Shown piece after piece: positions 50,281 to 63,137 of a stretch of DNA of 64,000 nucleotides (position 1 is the first letter of the stretch; each line of letters begins with the position of its first letter). This DNA comes from Synaphobranchus kaupii. Lineage: Eukaryota; Chordata; Actinopteri; Anguilliformes; Synaphobranchidae. Position numbers and translations under genes: made by a program. The stretch lies in contig CM056396.1 in assembly GCA_029718625.1 (NCBI GenBank), forward strand, positions 26,220,624 through 26,284,623, given 5' to 3'. The notes beneath the pieces are model-generated. The model did not search any database. It was given only the letters and a program-made list of their open reading frames with translations, and was not told the DNA's origin.

Positions 50281-53040
50281 AATGCAATTTTTTGATTCCA
50301 ATGTATAGGAAATTATCTTTACTTAATAACTGCGGTGAAATATGTAAAAAATAATGAATTGCAAGACATTTATGATGAAAAATGTGTTTTGGGGAAAATG
50401 AAAAAACATAAGACTATAGTCTTATGTCCGAAAAGGGCCAAAATGGTCAAAAATATTTTAAGGCCATTTTTTGATTCCAATGTATAGGAAATTATCTGTA
50501 CTTAATAAATGCGGTGAAATATGTGAAAAAATAATGAGTTTTTAGACATTTATGATGACGAATGTGTTTTGGGGAAAATGAAAAAATATAAGACGGCTTA
50601 TGTCCGAAAAGGGCCAAAATGGTCAAAAACATTTTAATGCCATTTTTTGATTCCAATGTGTATGAAATTATCTTTACTTATTAACTGCGGTGAAATATGT
50701 GAGAAATGATGAGTTTTAAAACATTTATGATGAAAAATGTGTTTTGGGGTAAATGAAAAAACATAAGACTATATAGTCTTATGTCCGAAAAGGGCCAAAA
50801 TGGTCAAAAATATTTTAAGGCCATTTTTTAATTCCAATGTATAGGAAATTATCTTTACTTAATGAATGCGGTGAAATATGTGAAAAATAATTAGTTTTAA
50901 GACATTTATGATGAAAAATGTGTTTTGGGGAAAATGAAAAGACATAAGACTATATATAGTCTTATGTCCGAAAAGGGCCAAAATGGTCAAAAACATTAAA
51001 ATGCCATTTTTTGTTTCCAATGTATAGGAAATTATCTTTACTTAATACCTGTGGTGAAATATGTGAAAAATAATGAATTGCAAGACATTTATGATGAAAA
51101 ATGTGTTTTGGGGTAAATGAAAAAACATAAGACTATAGTCTTATGTCCGAAAAGGGCCAAAACGGTCAAAAATATTTTAAGGCCAAAAAATAATGAGTTT
51201 TAAGACATTTATGATGAAAAATATATTTTGGGGAAAATGAAAAAACATAAAACTATAGTCTTATGTCCGAAAAGGGCCAAAATGGTCAAAAACATTTTAA
51301 TGCCATTTTTTGATTCCAATGTGTAGGAAATTATCTTTACTTAATAAATGCGGTGAAATGTGAAAAATAATGAGTTTTAAGACATTTATGATGAAAAATG
51401 TGCTTTGGGGAAAATTAAAAAACATAAGACTATAGTCTTATGTCCGAAAAGGGCCAAAATGGTCAAAAACATTAAAATGCCATTTTTTGTTTCCAATGTA
51501 TAGGAAATTATCTTTACTTATTAACTGCGGTGAAATATGTGAAAATAATGAATTGCAAGACATTTATGATGAAAAATGTGTTTTGGGGAAAATGAAAAAA
51601 CATAAGGCTATAGGCTTATATCCGAAAAGGGCCAAAATGGTCAAAAAAATTTTAATGCTATTTTTTGATTCCGATGTATAGGAAATTATCTTTACTTAAT
51701 AAATGCGGTGAAATATGTGAAAAATAATGAGTTTTAAGACATTTATGATGAAAAATGTGTTTTGGGGAAAATGAAAAAACCTAAGACTATAAGTCTTATG
51801 TCCGAAAAGGGCCAAAATGGTCAAAAATATTTTAATGCCATTTTTTGATTCCAATGTGTATGAAATTATCTTTACTTATTAACTGCGGTGAAATATGTGA
51901 GAAATGATGAGTTTTAAAACATTTATGATGAAAAATGTGTTTTGGGGTAAATGAAAAAACATAAGACTATATAGTCTTATGTCCGAAAAGGGCCAAAATG
52001 GTCAAAAATATTTTAAGGCCATTTTTTAATTCCAATGTATAGGAAATTATCTTTACTTAAGAAATGCGGTGAAATGTGAAAAATAATGAGTTTTAAGACA
52101 TTTATGATGAAAAATGTGCTTTGGGGAAAATTAAAAAACATAAGACTATAGTCTTATGTCCGAAAAGGGCCAAAATGGTCAAAAATATTTTAAGGCCAAA
52201 AAATAATGAGTTTTAAGACATTTATGATGAAAAATGTGTTTTGGGGAAAATGAAAAAACATAAGACTATAGGCTCATGTCCGAAAAGGGCCAAAATGGTC
52301 AAAAATATTTTAATGCCATTTTTTGATTCCAATGTGTATGAAATTATCTTTACTTACTTATTAACTGCGGTGAAATATGTGAAAAATAATGAGTTGTAAG
52401 ACATTTATGATGAAAAATGTGTTTTGGGGAAAATGAAAAAACATAAAACTATAGTCTTATGTCCGAAAAGGGCCAAAATGGTCAAAAAAATTTTAATGCC
52501 ATTTTTTGATTCCAATTTATAGGAAATTATGTTTACTTATTCACTGTGGTGAAATATGTGAATAATAATGAGTTTTAAGACATTTATGATGAAAAATGTG
52601 TTTTTGGGAGAATGAAAAAACATACAAAAAAAAAAGACATAAGACTGTAGTCTTATCCACAAATTGACAAAATAGCCAAAAAATTTTAAAAGCCATTTTT
52701 TGATTCAGATAGATTATATTTACTTTACGCCCAATGTGAAATAACTGAATAAAAATATGTTTTTGGACATTTATGATTTATTATTTATTGGAAAAACCAA
52801 AAAAAAAAGATTATCGTCTTATGGCCAAAAATTGACCATTTAAAAAGCCATTTTTTGAGTCAGATGGATAGGAACTCATTTTTTTTATGACCGTTGAAAA
52901 AAAGTGAATAAAAATGTGTTTTAGTGGAAAAACGTAAAAAGACGTAAGACTATATAGTCTTATGTCCAAAAAGTGACAAAATGGCCAAACATTTAAAAAT
53001 GCCATTTTTCTTGATTTAGATGGACAGGAAATTTACTTCA
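50236..53040. repeat. Palindromic satellite array 3
   Basis: Matches array 2 at an offset of 12708 over most of its length. One monomer is missing: the one at about 37683-37860 of array 2 has no equivalent near 50565. Right-edge decay is identical to that of array 2. Confidence 0.94.
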
Positions 53041-54769
53041 ATTTGCATATTTACTTCATAGCTGTGGTGAAATCAGTGAATACTGATGTAATTGGGTTAA
53101 AATTACCATTAGGGCCAGGGTTTGGTTAGGGTTAGAGATTGGAAATGCTTAGTTACATTTCATATATGTTTGCTTGGGTTCAGGGTTAGACTTTGAATTT
53201 GGATGACCTGAATGTTTTTGCTTTTAGGACACAAGATTTTTTTTTTTTTTCATATTTTTCAGTGAAATATTTTTTTTTTGTAATAAATGACTTCAAACAC
53301 ATTTTAATGTATTTCATCTGAAGATGTTTAATTTGTTTCTCATTAATTTGTTTCTCTCTATTTAATTTGTTTCTCATTCTGAACCGCATCCCTGAAGCAA
53401 CATGTGTCTGGAAGTGTAATCTACAAATCTGAGCTGTTGACCTTTGACTCCTGACAGGCTATAAAGACCATAACAATCCCCACAGTGAAACAAATCATGG
53501 CACAAAATGAATTACAATTTGAAAGATTCACTGAAATTGCTGGATTCATTTAAAAAATCAAAAAAACTCATAACATGAAAACGTACATGGACAGTATTCA
53601 AAACTTTTGCTGGATTATCAAAAGTGATACATTCACATGTTTATTCATGTAATGTTATTCAAAACTCATTTTAAACATTTTAAAGTGGTGATCCATAATT
53701 TTTCAGTTTCTGTAGATTTGGCAACATCTGTGGTGAGTGGTCATCACAACAGTTCATGTTCATACGCCAAATCCCAGAGTTCCATTCGAAACAAAGCTAC
53801 AACCCCAAACAGAGTGGTATTATTTTCTTGGGGGTGTAGTATGATAAGCGCATTGAGTGTTTAATCCAGCGGTAGCATATTTTGGAGAAAGAAGAATGCC
53901 TAGTAGAAACGATCATCAATGTCGTCTGATAAACTACTATTGAACAACATATCAAACCTACTTTTGCATTTGACATGCAATTGTTTTTTTGTTTTTTGTT
54001 TTTTAATTCTCCCACCTCCACCCCCCCCCTCTTCAGAGAAGAGCTTTATTTATAGATTTACATTGACTGAGATTCAGAGAAAAGAAAAAAAAAACTGATT
54101 TCCATCCCTCATCAAACACCTTGTTACACTGACACCAAAACAAACAAACCAATAGAAATAACAGACATATATTATAGTCATTCACACACAGACACACTTA
54201 CTAAAGACAACCCCATGCACAAACAATCAACATAGACAGGATGCATAATACAAATAGAAAGAGAAAAAAATTGGAAAAAGTTTGACAAACGACAAACACA
54301 TAGTGGGGGACATCAATGATAGAAAACATCGACCAAATATGCAACCGAAGAAAACTGGAGAAAATATTGTTCGAAGCAATAAGACAGTAATACAAAATAA
54401 AACAGAATAAGCAAATAATCAAACTTAATGGAAATTTAAAAAAAGAGATATATAGAGGGAATTGAGTTGTTTTGGGGGGGGGGGGGCTATTATGTAATGT
54501 GTAGCAATAATGGTGTGTTGGGTGTAATGGGTCAATATGAATGCATGCGTGACAATTGTATTTTGTGTGGATTATGTGATTGTGATGTACACCTGTGCAT
54601 GCACCTTTACATTTTAATACTTGGCAGGAATGTCACACTGGATGACACCAATGGAAAATAGCATATCGAGGAACAATTACAGAGCACAAATACATTGACA
54701 TGGATATTGCTACGAAAATGCCAGCGTGAAGCCAGCAAATATTTAAAAGATAAATTAAACTGAGATAAG
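53041..54769. other. Copy C, 3' flank of the NXPE gene, no gene seen
   Basis: Essentially identical to the copy B flank (40331-42060), and less similar to copy A. No gene is recognised. Confidence 0.6.
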
Positions 54770-55120
54770 TTACTTGGGTGAGTATTCATACCCCTCACAT
54801 TATATTTTGTGGAAGTACCTTTTGCCACAAGAACCATTTAAAAAAAAACGTATATTGTATCTACCAAATTTGCACATTAGTTGTGATTTTCACCGATTCC
54901 TCCAGCTCTTTGAAAATGCACGGACATGGCTTCTGCACAGCCAATTTCAAGTTGTACAACAGATTTTTGATGTGGTTGAGGAGGAGTTTACCTGGGCCAC
55001 TCAATGCTGTAAATCTCCATCCCCATAGTATGATATTCTCACCAGCATGCTTCACTATAGGGGTGGTGTTAACTGGGATATATACAATGTTAAGTTTGTG
55101 CTGACCAATAATCCTCCTGG
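54770..55120 (-). mobile_element. Tc1/mariner transposon remnant, copy C
   Basis: Same broken remnant as in copies A and B. Confidence 0.5.
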
Positions 55121-55349
55121 TTTTTAATCATAATAATGACAAGAATCACTTTTATGGCACGTAGGCAGAGGCAAATAAATTAATTGTACAGCTCAATAAA
55201 GGTGAATTTTTGCACTTATGAAGAGCTGCCAGACCACAGGGGGCATACACTTATACCATCAACATACCTCCAAATGCACTAATGCAATTTACAAATAAAA
55301 GTACCCAAATACATACAAATACAGAGTAACCTTCCTGAGAGCACTATGC

Positions 55350-58300
55350 CTAGTGACAGGAGAAGGTCAGGGCCACAGCTACCTCATTAGAAACAATGAC
55401 GTCATTAGGGTGGACGGAAAAACTGCTGGCGGCCACAGTCATGTCCCAGGCGTCCACCAGGGCCACTTTTAGGCCCTCAAACACCTTCCTCTGAGCCAGG
55501 TTCTGCATGTGGCCATACCAGTCACTGACTGCGATCATCCCTGCGGTAAATTCAAGGTTGTTCTCCAGCTTTATAACAACGCGTGCCCGGTGGCTGCGGG
55601 CGTGTAGCCGCAGGATCGCCCGGCGGATACTCTGGAGCCTTCGGATAAAGACTTCCGGAGGGAACGGCCGGAAATGCTGTCCAACTCCAATGACCACGAT
55701 CACATCCTCCTGCCTGCCACCAACTGCTATGCCGTCCAGTACTTCGGGAATGGTGGCTGCCTTTACGTTGGATGCAAAATTGCTATTCCAGGGATGATTG
55801 TGCTTCATCCACCGGACATTGATGTTGTTACGGGCATCGACAGCCCAATATGACTGAAAGCGACTCCCGCTCACGATTCTCAGACCTGAGAAAATGGGAC
55901 AAATGTTAGTTTCCTTCTGTCCTTGTGCCACGGAAATCCAAGCCAAATCCCAATTAACAGGATTCAATTCTGGACTTGGGGGGGGTCACTGCACAAACTG
56001 GACTAGTGCTTTATTCTGTCCAGTCCAAAAATTCAGAGGCACCAACTTAATTCTCTCACCATGGAATGAGAGAGAAACCTCGCAAAATATGACGTGATTT
56101 GTGAAATTACATTTTCGATATTTGCCAAGAGGAACTCACACTATGTTCAAAAGCACACTGCTGTGAACATTCAAAAGAACAATCAGGAACTTGTACATCG
56201 TGTCTGTTTGGCTGTTGAATGATTGATGCATCGCGACAGCAAACACTATGTTGCCAATTGGCACACGCTAAAGTCGCGACAGACAGCTTACACTGATATT
56301 CCTGCCTTCAGCAAGGGCACACCCAAGCCGTTATATTTTTTTTCCCCATTGAGTTTTTCAAAATCATTACCTTTCACTTTTCTTGTCAAATACTCTAGCC
56401 ACTGGCGTGCAGTGGAGTCACCCAATATGTAGAGCGTCTTATCCTTTAAACATCTCGTAATGGCAACTTCACTGAGGAAGGGGTCTGTCTGACAGAAGGA
56501 AGACGACCACCTGTTTGAATAGAAATATCCCCCAGGAAAAGGGGAGTTCATTCCTGCCACACACTTCTCAGTTGGAGTGTGAGCCGCACCTGAAATATTG
56601 AAAAGCACAGAAAGAAAATGGCGATGGTTAAACGCACGAAGGAAATAGACTCATTGCCTCCATGATGTTCAGTGGCATTACGATATATTTTATTTTATTT
56701 AGGCACAAAGACGTGAATCAGGCTATGGATTTAAAAGGATGATGTAGAATTTAAGTTCATATTCACCATAGAGTACTCAAGTGAGTATGTCAGACGTGGG
56801 CGGAGTCTGGTTTCGGAGTCTGGGCGGAGCTTGCTAAATTTAGAAGCCTGCCCGACAAGGTCAGAAACTACACTACGGTTAACCACATAAAGCAATTTTA
56901 GCTTTTAGTTCTTCAAGCTAGCTAGCTCAGGTTAGAAAAAAGTGTTTAAAAACCGAGCTGGTTAACATTATATGACAACGCTTGGAGACAATGCTACGCT
57001 ATGGTTGCGCATCCGGAGTAAATTATGGGATGTCGAGTTTTTAAACAGTGCCAGCGCTGGTATATTCACAAAAAAATACTAAAATGTAAAATATACGCGA
57101 AGCTGGTCCAGAAAATGACATATTTTGTGAATGGCGTTATATTGAACAATCCAGAAAATGAATCACTAGAAATGGTTTAAAATTAAGTTTTAGTTAATGT
57201 CTATGGTCTAAATGAATGGGGAAGTTACTTCCGAAACCAGTGTGACGTAGTCACTTGAGTAGGTTCTTAGCAGTTAACACCACCAATATCCTCGTAGAAA
57301 TAGTATCCCATTGTGAGTCATAAAAGATCAATATTGCCTTGATTATGTCATGGATTGAATTCCAATCATGGATTGCATTCATACAGCACAATCGCAAAGC
57401 ACTTCACTGAGGAGGGAAAATCACCTCAACCACCACCAATGCTAGCCATTTTGAGACAGAAAGTTTAAATCACACACTTACCTTGACTGTTGATGTGTGA
57501 ATGGTCATATCATACATCAATCAAGATAGAGAGGGAGGGACTAAGTAGCTAGTTACATGCAGGGATAGTTAAATGGCATGATTGACTGAATCAGAAACAC
57601 AGGCAAACAAAAACATACCAGTACAATCAACGACTGTCACGGGTTTGAAGCTGTTTTTTATTTCTATTCCAATGTTTTCCCTTCAAAATACAACAAATAA
57701 ACATGACATTCAGACGATTAATCAAGCGTTCACATCAAAATCAGGAGCTTTAATTTCGACACACCCACATTAGCTGTAGTTCAGCGAGTACCATTTTGGC
57801 TGATTTTTAATCAGAATTAATAATCAATACTTTACTAATTTTGTTGCGATACCTCTAAATCAGAAATATTTCTATATTTATATTAATTTATTCATAAGTA
57901 TGAAAAAGGATGTTGGTATATACCAAACAAGTTCAACTCTAAAAATGTTTGAGCAGCAGGTGAGACTCCACCAGGTTAAGCGTAAACTACCATTGGTTGG
58001 TGTTAGACCACGTACATGTTGAGTAGCAGATGCCTTACCGGGCTAATAGCCGAGCGTCCTCCTTCGTGAGGTTAGGGCCTACATAGCTGAAGGCCTGCAT
58101 GATGGCCAGAGAGTTGCAGGGAAGGGTCTCGGGCTTGTAGCAGGCATAATATTCTCCATCCTCCTTCTTCCTGTACTCACACAGGGCTCTGCCTGAGTCC
58201 GAGTCCAGCCGGAGGGCGCACGGAGTCGTCTCCTTTTTGCTCCCGGCGATAAAGGTTCCCCTGTGGGTGATCTTGACGTAGTCCTGCTCCCAGTCTCTCC

Positions 58301-61300
58301 GGAGAGCATCAACTGCCTCAGAGGAGTGGATCAGACGCACGGAGACTCGAACCTCCCCGGGCCAAAACAAGCGGAAACTCACGCGGTAGGAGCCGTTGAG
58401 GAAGTCAGTGACGTCTCCCGACGCGCACGCCTGGAGCTTTGGAGAGTGGACCCGGGCCACAATGAAGTCTCCACCATAGGCTTTTGGATGCCCTGCATAG
58501 TTCCTCATCTCTACCAGGACATTCAGTGTGTCCCCCACACAGAACTGGGCCCTAGGCTGCTCTACCCTGACCACACTCTGCTGGGCACTGGAAGTGTTGT
58601 TGAAAGAGGTGAAGTGGGAGGTTGAGGGAGCCCATGACAATGAGAGGATAACTTCATCTACGGTCATTTCTTTGTGATCGGTCTTAAATTGCTCCTGCAA
58701 TGAATATTACAAGCGAATTTTAATTCATGAACATGTTGAATTGAAAAGCCTTTTTTTTATTTTATTTTTTTTATAAACTGACTTGGATGCTCAAAACAGA
58801 GAATAATGTTCAAAGGAACATAAACCGTAATTCAAAAGGACTAATTCCAATTCAAAGACATGCAGGTTACGCTAATTGGGGGGGCATTAACAGGGCGTTG
58901 CTGAAAAAGAGCATGTGTGCTCAGTCAACCTACCCTGTATAAATAAAGGTAAATAATTCCTACCACACCACAAAAGCTAAATGTATGTAACCATTTTCAA
59001 CATCCCTTTCACTCTATTTTCAAAGTGATTTTTCTTTCCCTTTCACCACCCTCACTGACTCACAGTCTGTCTCCTAGAAAAGAAATAAGGTGTTTGCCAT
59101 ACCCCTAACTACCGGTACCCGAAACTACACAATCACAACAGCAATACCATTGCCTTAAACAAATCTTGGTTCAGTCACCAGTTTAAGTTGAGAGTGGGGG
59201 TATCCATGCCATTGTCCAATTATGTCCCTATTTTACAAGTCTAAAAAAGAGAGAACCTTTCATAATGTTGCCAAACAAAAACTCAACTTACCTGAGACTC
59301 CTTGTCTCTGCCAGTCTGTCCCTGCCTATCTGTCCCCAGCTCTGCTGTCTGTGTTCCATCTGTTGCCTGCTCAGCCTAATGACATCATTATGAAACATTT
59401 CCATTAGCATTTCACTTCTTTCTTATGAACATCTTATCAACTAGTCTTTGAGATATTTGGCTACTAGGGTTCTTACTTTGAGTTTTGGTGTACTGAAAAA
59501 TGCTCTGATGTCCGTCTTTTTTCTTTTTTCTGCCATGTTCTACCTGGCTGGCTGGCTGGCTACACACACACATATACAGTGTGCAGGTTATTTACAGTAG
59601 GAGATGGGCTTCTATCATTCTATAATGGGCTTCGACCTACCAGGTAGCTAGCTAGTCAGCTAGCAAATGTGAAACGGATTGCAGTGACAAGGGTTGACAG
59701 CTGTATGAGTTCACAATTTACACAACGTAAGCTGCAACCTTTTGTAATTGTAATATAGTTTATGTTTTCGTTTTATATTGGCTGGCTTCCCGCAATAGCT
59801 GAATTTGCAGAGCTAGCGAGCACCAATTCCGTTTCTGTGGTGATTGCTATAATCTTTGCTATCGTCAGTTTACTCCAAGATCGGCACACAGGTGCTTCAA
59901 AGTCCCCTCGCAACAATTTAGCTTTTGCAATGAGACCATTTAAGATATTTAAGAAAATTGTAGAAGAGAGTGTAGTTCTGTTCAGTTTGGAGTTCAGTTT
60001 ATCGGTAACCTTATCACAGGCACTTCAAAGCACTACAGCTGCATGCTGATCTTGGAATAAACTGACGATAGTAAAGATTCCATCTTTGACAACGCCACAT
60101 AAATGGAATAGGTGCTAGCTAGCTTGCTAGCTAATGTTTGCTTTAGTTTGCTCCATCGTTTTGCTCGCTAGCTCTGCAAATTCAGCTATTGTGTGTGTGA
60201 ACCCTGCCAACATAAAACAAAATCGCTATGGTGCGATTGACTGGATTAACTTCACATTAGCTACGTGCATTGAGTGCCTTTCAGACGGTAGACACGAACG
60301 CGCTGTCACCTTGCCAGCTAAGGAACACTACATTGCATTGCTAGTTTATCTCATTGACTCTAATTCAAACAGCTGCAACACTGTAGCTAGCTAGCAAACG
60401 TCAGCTAACCGCTAGCTAACATAAAGGGCTCTATTTTCAAACCAGCGCAAGGGGACGGTATAGTCAAACGCAAACTTGTTGACAGCATCAACGTCTTAAA
60501 ACTGGCGCTATGGCGTTTCTCAGCAATACCGCTAGGATCAACAAATTCTCAACATAAGATCCTTTCGGTTGCGCTGCAGTGGGATGGGTGGCGCTGTCGG
60601 GGGCGTGTTCTAAAATACTTTCGGCTCAGTGACAATTTGAACCAACGAAAACCCATTGCGTTATGATCAGCTGGAACCACCTCTTAGCGGAAACGCAATA
60701 GACTCTGGCAATTTGGTAACTTATTCGTCATGTAGTTCTATGTAGTGTCTATAGGTGATGCCAACATTACACTTCCATTTAATGAACAAATAGCCTATAA
60801 TTATTATTAATTAATTAATTTTAATTTAAACTACTAGAATAAAACAGGACAGCTTACAAGAAACTTGCGATCATGTAGGCCACTAGCCTATAATATATAA
60901 ATTACACATTGACACAGTTGAATCATAATTATGCCTACATCACCTAATGTAGGCTAATTAATGCATTCGTCACCTCCTCCCGTGCCTTCCGAACTTCTGG
61001 GAGACGAGGTGGTGTGGATTGTGATCCATAAATTACTACAGTCCTAGCCTGTACTTCTGTTGCAAGTATGTCTGATTCCTGTGCGGAAAATCTTGTCGTT
61101 GACGGTCCAGTGCGTTTGGGTTGCTCATTATGAAATTGCATGGAGCGATTGCGTTCCAACGCGATTGCGTTTTAAAGCATGAGAACAACAATTTGATTGG
61201 CTACCATAGAGACACACCTTTGACGTTTAAAACCAGCCTTTTAGCAATACCGCCATAAGGTGCGCCAAGATTGCCGTCATGAAATTACCAAATTTCTCGC

Positions 61301-62997
61301 CGACACGCCCTCAGAGCGATACCGCCAAGCGATTACTCTTGCGTTAACCATTGCGTTTGGTTCATTAAAATAGAGCCCAAAGAGTGACCTGTAATTCAAT
61401 AAAGCCAAAATGAAGACTGGTGACGATTATAAATGTGTTTGAAGTAAAGAAATGTCTAGCATATCCTTTGTTTGAACTAACTAGCTACTTACTCGAGGTC
61501 AGCCACCAACGACAGACTCTGTGGATCAAACCATTGTGAGGCCAAGGGCAGGGGGTCGCAATCTTTTGAAACTTAAAAACGCACTATTAAGTGTCTATAA
61601 TCAGCACAAGTGCTTTCATTGCGTATTGTTAATATTATTGAAATTACATAGTTATGTTTACAGTGATATATTGGGGGGGACAAATCATATTTTTCCCAGG
61701 ATGGGGGGGTCGTGTCCCCCCCTTCCCCCCCCGGGATTTCCGCCTATGGTCTTACGTAATGACAGCATTTAAGTTTAAAACAAAAAATTTTTGTTTTGTT
61801 TTTGCATGTAGGAAACACTGCCCTCTATTGGTATAATTAGGAACACTGCAGTTTTTGTAATTCTGGCCTCCTTCATTCATTCATATGTACAGTGTGAGAA
61901 ATCACACTGTACATATGAAATCATCACAAGAAATATGTGGTATAAACAGTAACACTGGCATTAAATGTTTTTGAATTCTGAAATCATGAAATATGGAGAC
62001 ACTGAACTGGCACAAGAAATGAAATCGCCGTTACCTGTATTGATGTCCATTTGTATAGTTTGTAAAAATACAGAAAGAAAAAACATAAGGCACACACAGA
62101 AATGAATATTAATTTCTTTCTTGAATATTTGCATTGTCTTGTTCCAAAATGAGGCCCAACAGCTGATGGAAGGTTTGTTGTTGTGCCCTGTAGGACAAAT
62201 GAATAAAAATATATTATAGACTCAATAAGTGCTGGAAATATTGTTCTGATATACTGTTTCAGTTGTAAATATCGTGAAGCTGCAAGATGAGAATTTGCAT
62301 TACATATGGTACTCTTGTTTTTCATAACATAATGGGTTGGTCACATTTAGCATTTTCCTTATGTTCTGTTGACTGTTAGATACAGGTCAGGCTGTGGTTA
62401 GAAACACCTCTCTTTTCCTAACCAAATTTGTTATCAGGACTGCCGTTTCCTTCACTGTTGTATAATGTCAGATATGCAAACTAATATTTGAATAGAATTT
62501 TATGTTTTCATACGTTGTGGTCTTGTGATCGTAGAGAATGAACAACAATAGTAAAATTAGTCTTGTGGCATAGCCTGTAGAGCGAGCCGCAATGTTGGCA
62601 GTTTGAATCCGACTGCAAAACCTTTGTCGTGTGTCTCTCCCTCTCGCTCCCCATTTTATCTGTCTCTGTACACTGTGCTGTCCAATACAAAATACAAATA
62701 CAAAAGAAGCTGAAGAAACCCTAAAAAGAACTAGTTGAATGCACTAACAAAATAATAATCCACATTGTATACTAATATAATTTCAAGCAATAATCCAGCT
62801 CAGAAATGTTCTAACAGAGGGAACACAAATTTTAAATTTTCTTGAGTATTCCGCCCAAGAGAAACAATTATGGAATTATTTCTGTGAAAACCTAGATTAA
62901 AAAAAATAAGAGTAGGCACAAAAAAGCAATTCATAAAAACGCATAATACAGTAGTACTCACCTCCCCCAACTTTTCCATCGGTTTAATAAATTCCAT
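55350..62997 (-). CDS. NXPE family protein, copy C
   Basis: Exons: 62962-62997, 59292-59366, 58039-58694, 57619-57650, 56371-56589 and 55350-55885. All phases agree and the frame is open, 517 codons plus stop as in copy B. Exons 3-6 appear identical to copy B. Exon 1 differs by one residue (MEFIKPMEKLGE against MEFIKPMDKLGE). Intron 1 is enlarged by a Harbinger insertion (60426-61378) and about 130 bp not present in A or B; intron 2 (exon 2 to exon 3) has small length changes. Domain content is as in copy B: neurexophilin-like region, GDST nucleophile block, GQHFRPFP block and C-terminal VHP. As there, no signal peptide or membrane anchor is visible, so the 5' end may be incomplete. Confidence 0.85.
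56776..57259. mobile_element. Candidate 484-bp MITE, copy C
   Basis: Same TA-flanked element as in copies A and B. Confidence 0.6.
59591..59723. other. Segment of about 130 bp specific to copy C
   Basis: Between gtgcaggtta and acgtaagctg, copy C has roughly 133 bp where A and B have only aggta. The segment contains ggtagctagctagtcagc. Whether C gained it or A and B lost it cannot be decided; no target duplication or terminal repeat is evident. Confidence 0.7.
59793..60191. mobile_element. Fold-back element, copy C
   Basis: Same 29-bp outer arms (59793-59821 and 60163-60191). Substitutions distinguish it from A and B, which are identical to each other here. Confidence 0.65.
60426..61378. mobile_element. 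Non-autonomous PIF/Harbinger element, 953 bp, copy C only
   Basis: The termini gggctctatttt and aaaatagagccc form a 12-bp perfect inverted repeat, with weaker similarity beyond it. The element is flanked by aaa on both sides (60423-60425 and 61379-61381). Copies A and B read cataaagagtg at this place, which is the empty site with a single aaa. This supports a 3-bp target duplication, typical of PIF/Harbinger. The interior keeps a fragment of the Myb-like accessory gene but no transposase. Confidence 0.88.
60944..61159 (-). pseudogene. Harbinger Myb/SANT-like protein fragment
   Basis: A 71-residue frame inside the Harbinger element contains RFSAQESDILATEVQARTVV, which resembles the first helices of the Myb/SANT-like DNA-binding protein encoded by autonomous Harbinger elements (recalled family knowledge). 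The rest of the domain is missing. It is probably a relic of the parent element and not a host gene. Confidence 0.55.
61880..61919. other. Perfect 18-bp hairpin with GAAA loop, copy C
   Basis: Arms and loop are unchanged, although nearby sequence in copy C has substitutions and indels relative to A and B. Confidence 0.7.
62562..62722 (+). mobile_element. tRNA-derived SINE remnant, copy C
   Basis: Same remnant as in A and B, with an additional 6 bp (ccctct) in the pyrimidine-rich tail (tctctccctctcgctcccca). Confidence 0.6.
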
Positions 62998-63137
62998 CTG
63001 AAAAAGAATACGTGGTTGCCCTTATGATAATCATAAAATTATAATATTACAATAATAAGCCAGCATTACATAAAGCTATAAGCCTTTATAGTAAACCATT
63101 GTATGTGTCTGAGTGTCTAAAATGAGTGGTTTGCCTA

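Larger units (their letters stand above)
45719..58427. repeat. Tandem duplication, unit 2 (B-right, array 3, C-left)
   Basis: Near-identical repeat of 32834-45718, shorter by one 178-bp satellite monomer and about 1 bp in a G run. The very low divergence implies either recent origin or an assembly duplication. Confidence 0.8.
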
